Assembly: GCF_016278365.1 (NCBI RefSeq) | Contig: NZ_JADQBZ010000003.1 | Span: 186,001 to 250,000 of the forward strand | Reading direction: 5' to 3' | Source of the DNA: Methanolobus sp. | GTDB taxonomy: Archaea; Halobacteriota; Methanosarcinia; Methanosarcinales; Methanosarcinaceae | Length of the DNA stretch: 64,000 nucleotides | Part shown: piece after piece, positions 8,721 through 17,579 of the stretch | Layout of the letters: each line of letters starts with the position of its first letter | Position numbering within the stretch: position 1 is the first letter of the stretch | Position numbers and translations under genes: made by a program | Notes under the pieces: generated by a model | Seen by the model: the letters and a program-made list of their open reading frames with translations, nothing else | What the model was told of the DNA's origin: nothing | The model's database searches: none

Positions 8721-9639
8721 GTTCTATCTGTTCAAGCTTTGCATCAGGGCGTACGGACTCATCAGGCCGCGCAAACCATGAAAGTGCAGCCAGCGCACCG
8801 ATAATGCCGTTGCCGTCTATCCAGACCTCAACATCATGTTCCTTTGCATACTGAAGAGCGTATCCCCTGTTAAGCTCGCCAGAGCGACATTTCATACTAT
8901 ACTCCTGAACCCCTGTAGCATCGAAGTCTGAAAGCACAACCATGCCTGTATCTTTCGAGACGCTGTATTTGATGAGTGCTGCTCTGATGCTCTGCAGCAG
9001 TTCCTCCTTTGCAACTTCATTGACGCAGGCGAATTCCAGTACTGTGGAGACACAGTTCTGTGTCCTGGCAGCCACCGGGAAGAGTTGCACAAGGGAATGT
9101 GATAGGTATATAGATTCCAGACAATCCAATTCTTTTGCGATATTATGGGTCAGGGTCCACGTGGCTCCCTTTTCCTTGGTGTCAGTGTCATCAATACCGA
9201 TGAGGACCCTCTCTCTTCTGGGAACCACAATGGTACCCTTTGCCGCACGTCCTCCGCCGGATTCGGTGCACTCGTAGCGCAGAACTCCCTCGGCAAGGGC
9301 CCTGCACTTGGTCGCACCGACCCCGCCGCCGCCAAGTCCTGCATATGTTATAGATACTTCGCCGCCGTTAACAAGTACTGACTCGATGCCTGCCGCAAAC
9401 CGGGACGGTCTGAGCTCAAGATTTGATGTGCCTGTCCTCACAAGGTACCGGATCATGTTCCCGATAGATCTTGTCTTCAGGATAAGGGGTGAATGTGAAT
9501 AATGGAACTTCGACCAGGCGGCACCACCGTAGCAGTTAGTATGCTCAATGATCTCCGCATATTCATTGTTTTTATCGCATACGGCATATATTCCTTTATA
9601 GGGAATGGTGTATGGATCTTTAAGTTCTATCTCTTTCAT
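8713..9639 (-). CDS. Methanogenesis marker protein 11
   Basis: A 308-residue protein recognised as methanogenesis marker 11. It contains LIGIDDTDTKEKGATWTLTH, the same GIDDTD core found in TiaS, the archaeal tRNA-Ile2 agmatinylating enzyme, where it binds nucleotide and metal. The C-terminal part (GELNRGYALQYA, VWIDGNGIIGALAALSWF) also recalls TiaS. The gene is conserved across methanogens but its function is not established. It is first in a two-gene minus-strand unit with the IorA-like enzyme. Confidence 0.85.
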   Translation of the reverse strand: MKEIELKDPYTIPYKGIYAVCDKNNEYAEIIEHTNCYGGAAWSKFHYSHSPLILKTRSIGNMIRYLVRTGTSNLELRPSRFAAGIESVLVNGGEVSITYAGLGGGGVGATKCRALAEGVLRYECTESGGGRAAKGTIVVPRRERVLIGIDDTDTKEKGATWTLTHNIAKELDCLESIYLSHSLVQLFPVAARTQNCVSTVLEFACVNEVAKEELLQSIRAALIKYSVSKDTGMVVLSDFDATGVQEYSMKCRSGELNRGYALQYAKEHDVEVWIDGNGIIGALAALSWFARPDESVRPDAKLEQIEHE

Positions 9640-9938
9640 CTGACTGCTTAATTGCCGGACTGTACTTTAAATCTTTTGTTGGTTGCCCGGAGGCTGGTCG
9701 ACAGTCTGTGCCAAAAAGTAATTTCTTACTCCAATGCAACAAAGATTGACACTTCATAAGAGTTCTATGTAGCAGCGTTTGATTAGCCGAACATCGTTTT
9801 CTGTATTGCTTCAAAAAGATTCTTTTTTTATATTGATGACACTAATTTATTGTTCTAATGATTTTTACTCAATCTTTTTGATTGTTCACTGGGTTGTAGC
9901 CTGAATGCTTATCACTGTGTATTTCAATAATAGAACAG
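9640..9938. other. Intergenic region between divergent genes
   Basis: About 300 bases between marker 11 (minus) and the DUF1616 gene (plus), AT-rich and without a convincing gene. It should hold the promoters of both. A short minus-strand frame over 9620-9814 overlaps the marker 11 start, has no recognisable features, and I do not call it. Confidence 0.5.
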
Positions 9939-10820
9939 ATGACTTTTCAAGCAGACCTAAAAGTTATTACAATCTTGGCACTACTCACAGGTTTTTCCAT
10001 AATTGTACCCCCTCTGATCGATAGTCCGATCCGCATGATACTTGCCATTCCAATGGTGCTTTTCATTCCGGGTTATGCACTTGTAGCAGCCCTGTTTCCA
10101 GGGAAGGGTGATCTGGATGGCATAGAGCGTATTGCACTCAGTTTTGGCCTGAGCATTGCTGTGGTTCCTCTTATCGGGTTGTTGTTGAACTATACTCCCT
10201 GGGGAATAAAACTGCTACCTGTACTTGTATCACTTACTGTCTTTACACTGGCAATGGTACTGATTGCCATCCATAGAAGGAGGGCCTTGGGAGGGAACGC
10301 CTTTACAGTTCCTTTCAGACAAATGTATACATCGTTTAAGCATGAAATGCTCACAGTACAGGATACCCGGTTTGACAGAATGCTGAATGTTATTTTGGCA
10401 TCATTGATTTTGATATTGGTGCTGACTCTTGCCTATGTGGTGATTACTCCCACGCAGGGAGAGAACTTCACTGAATTTTACATACTCGGATCCGAGGGTA
10501 TGGCAGAGGATTATAATACGAAACTGGAAGCCGGGGAAAGTGTTGATGTCATAATTGGTATTGTTAATCACGAATCTACAGTGACGAACTATTCTCTTCA
10601 GGTATACCTTGACGATAAGCCAGAGGATATCCCCGGCACTTTTCAGCATATCTCTCTTAATCCTAACGAAACATGGGAACGGCCATTATCACTCGTACCT
10701 GATGATACAGGCAATGACATGAAATTACAGTACCTGCTTTATAAAGAGGACAATATGACAGATCCATATGGAGATCTGCGCCTATGGATCACTGTCACGG
10801 AGGTAGAGGGTGCCATCTGA
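9939..10820 (+). CDS. DUF1616 membrane protein
   Basis: A 293-residue protein with four predicted membrane helices in the first 120 residues (for example MILAIPMVLFIPGYALVAAL and the helices after it), a basic loop, a further helix near residue 160 (ILASLILILVLTLAYVVI), then an extracytoplasmic domain starting PTQGENFTEFYILGSEG. That last part, with SVDVIIGIVNHESTVTNYSL, is the DUF1616 immunoglobulin-like region. These archaeal surface proteins have no proven function. Its end overlaps the start of the CPBP protease, so the pair is one transcription unit. Confidence 0.8.
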   Translation: MTFQADLKVITILALLTGFSIIVPPLIDSPIRMILAIPMVLFIPGYALVAALFPGKGDLDGIERIALSFGLSIAVVPLIGLLLNYTPWGIKLLPVLVSLTVFTLAMVLIAIHRRRALGGNAFTVPFRQMYTSFKHEMLTVQDTRFDRMLNVILASLILILVLTLAYVVITPTQGENFTEFYILGSEGMAEDYNTKLEAGESVDVIIGIVNHESTVTNYSLQVYLDDKPEDIPGTFQHISLNPNETWERPLSLVPDDTGNDMKLQYLLYKEDNMTDPYGDLRLWITVTEVEGAI

Positions 10821-11622
10821 AGGAAATCTAGAACATCAGCTTCGATCTGTTTTATCTGTTGGCGACAACCGGATTATAATCCTTCCTCTTATGATAGTGA
10901 TAGCGGCTGAAATGCTTATCTATTCCGGACATGTGCAGGCAGGAATTATATTCCATATTCTGACATTACTTCTGCTGATAGCCACTATTATGCGTATTCC
11001 GGAATCACATGTTTCCAGGTCCTTACAGGTACTTTTACTGCTCCCGATATTAAGGCTTCTGAACCTATCCATGCCTGTATTTTCAGAGATAACGCTTGAC
11101 ATGTTCATTTCCATATACATACCAATGCTGCTGCCTGCATACCTGGTTCTCAGACATCAGGGTGTGAATCTCTCCGACATTAGAGTGCCCTTAAAAAAGC
11201 TTCCTGGTTACCTGCTCCTGTCTGGCATTGTGGGGGCTATGATTGCATGGGGAGAGTTCCAGATAATAAGGCCTGAAAGCCTTATACCGGATACTTCCTT
11301 CATCAGCCTGTTAAGGTTATCTTTGATAATGATATTTGTTGTAGGGTTTGTGGAAGAACTTATTTTCCGGTTCCTGTTACAGAGCCGTATGGAGCTTTCC
11401 TTCGGAAAACTCAAAGGATTGGTCATAGTAAGTATTGTATTTGGGTTTATGCACTCAGGGTATGGTACCTTTTATGAGGTTCTGTATGTAGTCTGTGTGG
11501 GAATTATTCTGGGCTATATGTTCCAAAAGACCGGGAGTCTATCTCTGGTCAGCCTGACGCATGGATTTGTCAATATCTTCCTATTTGGTATTATTCCCCT
11601 TCTCCCATATTTTTATGTTTGA
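10810..11622 (+). CDS. CPBP-family intramembrane metalloprotease
   Basis: A 270-residue polytopic membrane protein of the CAAX protease/bacteriocin-processing (Abi) family. The catalytic motifs are intact: Glu182-Glu183 with Arg187 (EELIFR), His215 in FGFMHSGYG and His251 with Asn255 (HGFVN). Eight or so hydrophobic segments surround them. It starts at GTG 10810, overlapping the DUF1616 gene, with GGAGGTAGAG just upstream. Such enzymes cleave within the membrane; the neighbour suggests a surface or exported substrate, but that is inference. Confidence 0.88.
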   Translation: MPSEGNLEHQLRSVLSVGDNRIIILPLMIVIAAEMLIYSGHVQAGIIFHILTLLLLIATIMRIPESHVSRSLQVLLLLPILRLLNLSMPVFSEITLDMFISIYIPMLLPAYLVLRHQGVNLSDIRVPLKKLPGYLLLSGIVGAMIAWGEFQIIRPESLIPDTSFISLLRLSLIMIFVVGFVEELIFRFLLQSRMELSFGKLKGLVIVSIVFGFMHSGYGTFYEVLYVVCVGIILGYMFQKTGSLSLVSLTHGFVNIFLFGIIPLLPYFYV

Positions 11623-11699
11623 GGTGTATTGGTATTGGTTATTTTAATTGTACAAGTATACTGACAAGATTCGATATTTGTCAGGAAAGTAGGACAGGA

Positions 11700-11960
11700 T
11701 TATCTAAGGTGTGATAGTTTAAAAACAACAATCGCAACAAAAACTATAACTAGTGGCATAATGGCCATTTTAAGGGTGCAATCAAGTGACTTGCTCCATT
11801 TTGGAGATACTGATAGTACTTCTCTTACAGATAATAGCACAATAAGTACAATAACAGCCAAAACCCCATATTCCGGAAGACCAACAGGTGTAGTTATTAA
11901 CAGAACTCCTGTAGATATACTACTTGTCGTAGTAGTTGATGCTACTATACTTGTAAGCAT
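11700..11960 (-). CDS. Small membrane protein, possible gene
   Basis: An 86-residue frame with a Thr/Ser-rich N-terminus (ASTTTTSSISTG), a conserved-looking VGLPEYG and two hydrophobic helices (GVLAVIVLIVLLSVREVL and AIMPLVIVFVAIVVFKL). The pattern resembles small two-helix membrane proteins found in several copies in Methanosarcinaceae, but I cannot name a family. GGGGAGGTC stands only one base before the ATG, closer than usual, so the true start may differ. Expression is unproven. Confidence 0.45.
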   Translation of the reverse strand: MLTSIVASTTTTSSISTGVLLITTPVGLPEYGVLAVIVLIVLLSVREVLSVSPKWSKSLDCTLKMAIMPLVIVFVAIVVFKLSHLR

Positions 11961-12203
11961 GACCTCCCCGTTCGTATTTACGTGTTCATCCTATTAAGCC
12001 ATTGCTGACTAATACATCTTGATTATAATATAAATCATAAAAATCCAACAAATCTCTTTCATGCTCATCGCTTGAAGAAGCAATTGAAAATAGGTTAGGT
12101 TTTTAGGTAAGATTAATATAAGGATGCATAAAAACCGGTTTTTGAATGCAGCTACTTTCTTCGCAGATATAGTTCACTACTTTCTATAAAAGTGCAGACA
12201 TTA

Positions 12204-12818
12204 TTACTTGTCTGACTTGTACCTGAACTCAAAACCAAGATGGCTCAATGCAAACAATGCTATCATTATTACAAAAAAGATAGACAAGACAAATGCATAG
12301 GATGCCAGCTCGTAATAAAGAAAATAGGTCCTGGCGACTTCCGAATCCAGATATGAGAATATACTGACCGGCCGGTAGAATGGATAAAAATAGTCTATTT
12401 CATATCTTGCGAGATCATCCAGCAATAGGTGCGAAATGAATGCAGATCCTGCAAATAATCCCATGTATGCTGCCTTGCTAAAATTCCTGTACGCCACATA
12501 TCCAACAAATATTCCAAACAGGATTGCAGAAGAACTGAACAGCAGGGAATGTGTCGAAACGGGGCCAATGGTACAATGTTGCATAGAACCGCCTGTTAAG
12601 ATACCGTATGCAGCCATGATATCTGGCAACAGCGCACCGCTGCCTCCTACAAACAGCAGCAATAGGATATGCATGTAATTCTTACGCGAAAGTTCTTTGC
12701 GGGAAAAAGCTCCAAGGACTGCATAAATCATAACCGCACTGATGCAAAGTACAAAGAACATAGTATGTGCAATCGGGTATGGCATGCTAATAGATAAGTG
12801 CTTGAAGCTATAAACCAT
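12204..12818 (-). CDS. DUF457/YdjM-type membrane-bound metal-dependent hydrolase
   Basis: A 204-residue polytopic membrane protein. The family motifs are present: Leu-Pro-Asp (ALLPDIMAAYG), an isolated His in the next helix (STHSLLFSS), His-Leu-Leu-Leu-Asp-Asp (HLLLDDLARYE) and the FYPFYRPV segment. The family is predicted to be metal-dependent hydrolases of the YdjM type with unknown substrate. A TATA-like element (12841-12853, minus) lies about 28 bases before the ATG at 12818, implying a leaderless transcript from this first ATG. The promoter and first 90 codons are duplicated at the start of the next gene upstream. Confidence 0.8.
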   Translation of the reverse strand: MVYSFKHLSISMPYPIAHTMFFVLCISAVMIYAVLGAFSRKELSRKNYMHILLLLFVGGSGALLPDIMAAYGILTGGSMQHCTIGPVSTHSLLFSSSAILFGIFVGYVAYRNFSKAAYMGLFAGSAFISHLLLDDLARYEIDYFYPFYRPVSIFSYLDSEVARTYFLYYELASYAFVLSIFFVIMIALFALSHLGFEFRYKSDK

Positions 12819-12881
12819 TTTTTATATTATCCATTGGGGAAATATATATTAATATGAAAGTATTGAGAATGTATTATCCAC

Positions 12882-14444
12882 TCACCTGGCCAGATGCCAC
12901 CGCCATAAAGAGATCTTGTAGACTATATAGGTCAAGGGATCAGCGAATAACGGGTTTATATTAACGTCAGTATCATGTGATCCAACATTATTGTAGTTCC
13001 CATTTTCATTGTTCCAGACAATGTTGCTTTCCAGGATGAAATTATAATTTTCGCCAAAACGGTTATTGATTCCATAACCATCATTGCTTTGGATAGGAGA
13101 ATTGACAGTATTTATAATGATATTATTCCTTACAAATGTTGTATAGGCAGCATCTTGGGTATTGGGAAATCTCTGGGCATATGCTATTCCATCTCCCATA
13201 CTGGCATCAATTATATTATTCTCAATAATAGTATTGTTCCATCCATCTAACCAGATACCTCCACCATAGGGATGCCCGGTTCTATAATTTGTACCTGACC
13301 CATAGATAATGTTGTTATGGATATGTACGTCTCTTGCACTTGTGACTGGCAGATTGTTAGCACCTCTGGCTGTGGCTAATACAATACCCATTTCGCGAGT
13401 GTCATATATTGCATTATACGCAATTGTAATATTATATGCATCAGCAGCAGAGTCCTGTTTTAATAAGTATATCCCAGAAAGTCCATAAAGTGCAGTGCTA
13501 TCTGTCCATATAGTGTTGTTTGTGACCATCATATTTGTAGAATCATCAAGCCTGATCCCACAATCATGCGCAACAAGGGGGAGTGTGTTGCCATCAACAA
13601 CATCATAATTTCCATGCTTTATAAAAATGTCATCGTGACCGGTGTCATAGATCAAGTTATTTAAAACCTTGTGATGACTTATCCCATTGTTTAATCTAAT
13701 GCCATCTCCGGGTATTTCTTTGATTACCATGTCTCTGACCGTAATATACTCTGAATAATAAAACTGGATCGCGGGGAAGGAATCAATAGCTTTCATTTCG
13801 GATATTGTATTTTGGTTATGTTTATTGCCATCTAATGTAAACCCGCTAATTGTGATGTTTGAACCCTTATTGAAATTTCCAGTAATCACTGTTGTTCCTG
13901 TAATCATTGATTTGAACACATCAGAACGTGTAACACTCCAATCCTCAATCAATTCCACAACTGCATCCGGATCACCTGTCAGTGTCATATCATCCGGAAT
14001 TTCAATACTATCGTCTATAGTGTAAGTTCCTGATTTCAGGTATACTGTGTCGAAATTATTGTTTTTTGCATATTGCAATGCTTCATTGATCTCAACCTGG
14101 TCAGCTGTCCCGTCACAGTTGAAGTTACCACTGCCATCTGTGGCCACAGTTATACTTGGCACAGACGAAGATATAGAATGCGCTGAAGCGGAGACAATAA
14201 CAGTTTGTTCCATAGAAGTATCTGTAAGGGTGTTGTGCACCGCCATATGATCTGACAACAGTGCACCGGTACCTCCTGCAAACAGCAGCAGCAGAATATG
14301 TAAATAATTCTTCTGTGAAAATCCTGTGCGAAGGAAGGCTATAAGGACTGCATAAATTACAGCCGTACTAATGCAAAGTACAAAGAACATATGTTCAATC
14401 GAGTATGGCATGTTAATAGATAAGAATTTGAAGATATAAACCAT
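12882..14444 (-). CDS. Chimeric protein: DUF457 N-terminus fused to beta-helix domain
   Basis: A 520-residue fusion. Residues 1-90 are a diverged copy of the N-terminus of the neighbouring DUF457 protein: MVYIFKFLSINMPYSIEH against MVYSFKHLSISMPYPIAH, with the membrane helix MFFVLCISTAVIYAVLIAF and the helix LHILLLLFAGGTGALL. Leu-Pro-Asp has become Leu-Ser-Asp, so hydrolase function is lost. From about residue 92 (SSSVPSITVATDGSGNFNCD) it is a right-handed parallel beta-helix almost identical to the next two proteins. The join is near 14,160-14,180. It ends early after LFADPLTYIVYKI, short of the domains seen in its paralogs. The upstream region is also copied from the DUF457 gene. Confidence 0.8.
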   Translation of the reverse strand: MVYIFKFLSINMPYSIEHMFFVLCISTAVIYAVLIAFLRTGFSQKNYLHILLLLFAGGTGALLSDHMAVHNTLTDTSMEQTVIVSASAHSISSSVPSITVATDGSGNFNCDGTADQVEINEALQYAKNNNFDTVYLKSGTYTIDDSIEIPDDMTLTGDPDAVVELIEDWSVTRSDVFKSMITGTTVITGNFNKGSNITISGFTLDGNKHNQNTISEMKAIDSFPAIQFYYSEYITVRDMVIKEIPGDGIRLNNGISHHKVLNNLIYDTGHDDIFIKHGNYDVVDGNTLPLVAHDCGIRLDDSTNMMVTNNTIWTDSTALYGLSGIYLLKQDSAADAYNITIAYNAIYDTREMGIVLATARGANNLPVTSARDVHIHNNIIYGSGTNYRTGHPYGGGIWLDGWNNTIIENNIIDASMGDGIAYAQRFPNTQDAAYTTFVRNNIIINTVNSPIQSNDGYGINNRFGENYNFILESNIVWNNENGNYNNVGSHDTDVNINPLFADPLTYIVYKISLWRWHLAR

Positions 14445-14516
14445 TTATTATATTATCTTCGGGGAGTATATATATTAACAAAAAGACAATAAAAAAAGTG
14501 GCGCACTATATGCGCC

Positions 14517-17084
14517 TTAGTTTACAATTTCGCCGAAGTGGTTTACCACAATAGAAACATCCTGGAGGTCCACAATCCCGTCCTGGTTGACGTCCCATCG
14601 TGGAAGAGATGTTGTGGATACCGGACCACTATTCTGACATATCAGATCGATGTCCTGAATATCTACAACCCCGTCCTCGTTTACATCCCATATCGGGTGA
14701 ACGTCGGTTACCGAAACGGCGTGGGAACTGGTAACAGTGTTCACACTGTCGCTCACAGTGACCTCAATGACATGTGACCCTGCGGATGCATAGTCAAGGT
14801 ACCATTCATAGCTTGTGGAAGTGCTTACCTCTGTACCATCTATTGTAATAGAGTAGCTGAGTTCGTCACCTTCAGCGTCGACAGCTTCCACGTTGATATT
14901 GACAGTGCTTCCCTCTTCGAATACTGCAGCATCTACAGGCTCGAAGAGAGTGATTATTGGTGCACGGCTGGCAGGTTCTGTGTTGTCAGACACTGTGCTG
15001 TCAATGTTCAGTTGTGGCCTCTGGTCCTGGCCATCCCAGTCAGAGCTGTAGAAGGCTATGTAATTATTGTTCTCATCCCGTGCTTTCAGGAAAAAGCCGG
15101 TATTTTCGTATTCTCCACTTACATAGTCCTGAACAAGTTCTGTGATATCAAACTCATAATGTCTGTTATCAGGCATATCACCGGCTTTGAAGGTTATTGA
15201 TGCATAAGGTTCATCGCCCTGAGCTACACCGTTCTTGTCGAACCAGTCTCCACCCGGATTGTCCCATGGAGTATTTGCGTCTTTGTTATTCCAGCTTACA
15301 TACGCCGGGTTCCAGTCGGCCGGCCTGTATATCTCTACTATCGTATCACTGCCTCTTGCTGTGTTTGAAGGATAGTACCAGTCCAGGGAAAGTGTTGCAT
15401 TGGTAATCGTATCAGTTGCGTTATATTCGCTCAGGTCGAACCACATAACATCCCTGTAACTGCCTACACCACCAAGATTTCCGATGTCAACAAAACTGCT
15501 TTCTCCAAGATTAGCATTTGGAGAAGCTTCTCGTAGTCTGTTGTCGTATACCAATCGATCCTCGGGAACTATAATTGGCTCATCCGAAGGGCTCCGGGAT
15601 GCTTCAGCGGTATTGCCATATCGTCCGATATTGATCCTGTTACCGTTTGGTGCAGGTTCCTGACTGTAATCGGACTTCGGACTTCCCGCATCTATTGCTG
15701 GACTAGTTACTGTGTCAAATACCCAGCTATTGCCAGTCCACCGGCCTGCAGCACTTTTCAGGCTGTAATCCTGGTTTGAGGGATCTGCGAAGAGTGGGTC
15801 TACATTGATATCAGTACCATGTGAACCAACATTCCCATAGTTCCCTTTGACATTGTTCCAGACAAGATTGTTTTCCAGGACGAACTTATAGTTACTGCCA
15901 AGGCGGTTGTTAATACCATAGCCATCATTGGTCAGGACAGGAGAATCAACAGTGTTTGTGACAATGTTATTCCTCACAATTGTTGTATAGGTAGCACTTT
16001 GGGTATTGGCGAACCTCTGCCCATATGCTATTCCATCTCCCATACTGCCGTCAACCACATTATTTTCGATGATGACATTGCTCCATCCGTCAAGCCATAT
16101 TCCTCCGCCATAGGGATATCCGGTCCTGTAATTGGTACCTGCACCATGGATAGTGTTGTGATGTATATGTACGTCTCTTGCACTTGTGGCTGGCAGATTG
16201 TTAGCACCTGCGCCTATTGCTAATACAATACCCATTTCGCGAGTGTCATATATTGTATTATATGCAATTGTTATATTGTACATATCACGAGTTGGAAGGT
16301 TATGCTTAAGCAGGTATATGCCGGAGCATCCGTAAAGCGCATTTTTATCTGTCCACATGGTATTGTTTGTAACCATCGTGTTTGTAGCATCATCAAGCCT
16401 GATCCCACAATCGTGCGCAACACGGGTAAGTGTGTTACCATCGATGACATCATAATTCCCATATTTTATGAAAATATCATCATGACCGGTATCATGGATC
16501 GTGTTGTTCAGGATCTGATGGTGGCTTTTTCCACCGTTGAGTCTGATACCGTCTCCAGCTATATTCCTGATCATCATATCTTTGATGGTGATATATTCCG
16601 AATTATAGAACTGGATCGCCGGGAAGGAATCTACTTCCTTCATTGCTGTTATTACATCTTGATTGTACTTGTTACCGTCTAATGTGAATCCACTAATTGT
16701 AATTTCTGAACTGGCTATAGTTGCTCCTGTGATCATTGGTGTGAACATATCAGAACGTGTAACGTCCCAGTTCGCAATGAGTTTCACAGTTGCATCCGAA
16801 TCGCCTGTCAGTGTCATACCATCCGGAATCTTAATACTATCGTCTATAGTGTAAGTTCCTGATTTCAGGTATACTGCACCGAAATTATTGTTCTTTGCAT
16901 ATACTAATGCCTTATTAATTTCAATTTGGTCAGCTGTCCCGTCACAGTTGAAGTTACCACTGCCATCTGTGGCCACAGTTATACTTGGCACAGATGAAGA
17001 AGAACCTTGGGCAGCAGGAATGCTAATACAGATTAGCAGACATAACCCTATCATTACGTTTTTTTTTAGTACGTTTTTATTCAT
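14517..17084 (-). CDS. Secreted beta-helix / DNRLRE / Ig-like / dockerin protein
   Basis: An 855-residue modular surface protein. A signal peptide (VMIGLCLLICISIPAAQG) is followed by a right-handed beta-helix (about 30-470) with many NNTI/NNIV turns, then a disaggregatase-related DNRLRE domain (about 508-700: VYDNRLREASPNANLGESSF through YIAFYSSDWDGQDQRPQLNI), an Ig/cadherin-like domain (VDAAVFEEGSTVNINVEA), and two dockerin-type calcium repeats from residue 797 (WDVNEDGVVDIQD and WDVNQDGIVDLQD). It may bind or cut surface polysaccharide such as methanochondroitin. AAGGTGG precedes the ATG. No cohesin partner is seen in this window. Confidence 0.85.
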   Translation of the reverse strand: MNKNVLKKNVMIGLCLLICISIPAAQGSSSSVPSITVATDGSGNFNCDGTADQIEINKALVYAKNNNFGAVYLKSGTYTIDDSIKIPDGMTLTGDSDATVKLIANWDVTRSDMFTPMITGATIASSEITISGFTLDGNKYNQDVITAMKEVDSFPAIQFYNSEYITIKDMMIRNIAGDGIRLNGGKSHHQILNNTIHDTGHDDIFIKYGNYDVIDGNTLTRVAHDCGIRLDDATNTMVTNNTMWTDKNALYGCSGIYLLKHNLPTRDMYNITIAYNTIYDTREMGIVLAIGAGANNLPATSARDVHIHHNTIHGAGTNYRTGYPYGGGIWLDGWSNVIIENNVVDGSMGDGIAYGQRFANTQSATYTTIVRNNIVTNTVDSPVLTNDGYGINNRLGSNYKFVLENNLVWNNVKGNYGNVGSHGTDINVDPLFADPSNQDYSLKSAAGRWTGNSWVFDTVTSPAIDAGSPKSDYSQEPAPNGNRINIGRYGNTAEASRSPSDEPIIVPEDRLVYDNRLREASPNANLGESSFVDIGNLGGVGSYRDVMWFDLSEYNATDTITNATLSLDWYYPSNTARGSDTIVEIYRPADWNPAYVSWNNKDANTPWDNPGGDWFDKNGVAQGDEPYASITFKAGDMPDNRHYEFDITELVQDYVSGEYENTGFFLKARDENNNYIAFYSSDWDGQDQRPQLNIDSTVSDNTEPASRAPIITLFEPVDAAVFEEGSTVNINVEAVDAEGDELSYSITIDGTEVSTSTSYEWYLDYASAGSHVIEVTVSDSVNTVTSSHAVSVTDVHPIWDVNEDGVVDIQDIDLICQNSGPVSTTSLPRWDVNQDGIVDLQDVSIVVNHFGEIVN

Positions 17085-17521
17085 AAAACCACCTTATAGA
17101 TGACTATTTAGTACTTTTTGTAGTCATCAGGATTTGCTTATAGAATTCATTATATATATAATGTAGTATATACTGTCTAATATTTATGGCACATATGGGA
17201 ATATTATGTTCATAATATCGACTTTTTGAGACAAGAACATATTAATATATTCTCAGTAAGTCAGTTTCTTATAAAAATATGATATGCAATCATGTATTGA
17301 TACGTTATAATTAAGTTCAAGCAGTAACTATGCATGTTTCTTGAACCGGTGATATTTGAATCAGGAAGGCTTTGTCCAGCAGAGAAATGGATGAACGGGC
17401 GTTTCCCTTCTTTCGTGAAAATGGAGAGATCAGGGCGGAATACATTAGGATATATAAAAGACGATTCAACTGAAATAATATGCACAACCCGGCATTCATG
17501 CCAGGGTTGTTTCTGATCAGG
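17085..17521. other. AT-rich intergenic region
   Basis: About 440 bases upstream of the 855-residue gene. The part nearest the gene (17,100-17,260) is very AT-rich and should carry its promoter. Two short overlapping frames on opposite strands at 17,261-17,530 show no recognisable features; I leave them uncalled. Confidence 0.4.
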
Positions 17522-17579
17522 ATTGTTCAAGCCAGAGCTGTAGAAGGCTATGTACTTGTTGCTCTCATTTAGGGTGACA
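17522..17579 (-). pseudogene. Remnant of a DNRLRE domain
   Basis: The stretch around 17,529-17,568 (CAGAGCTGTAGAAGGCTATG and what follows) nearly repeats the DNA at 15,042-15,076 that encodes YIAFYSSDWDG of the DNRLRE domain in the neighbouring gene. It leads straight into DNA matching the Ig-like region. The frame is interrupted by the stop of the 602-residue gene. It looks like the scar left when most of a DNRLRE module was deleted from this copy. Confidence 0.55.

Noticed and set aside
17261-17530. Overlapping short frames on both strands between beta-helix genes
   Set aside because: No conserved motif or binding site, and neither strand stands out.
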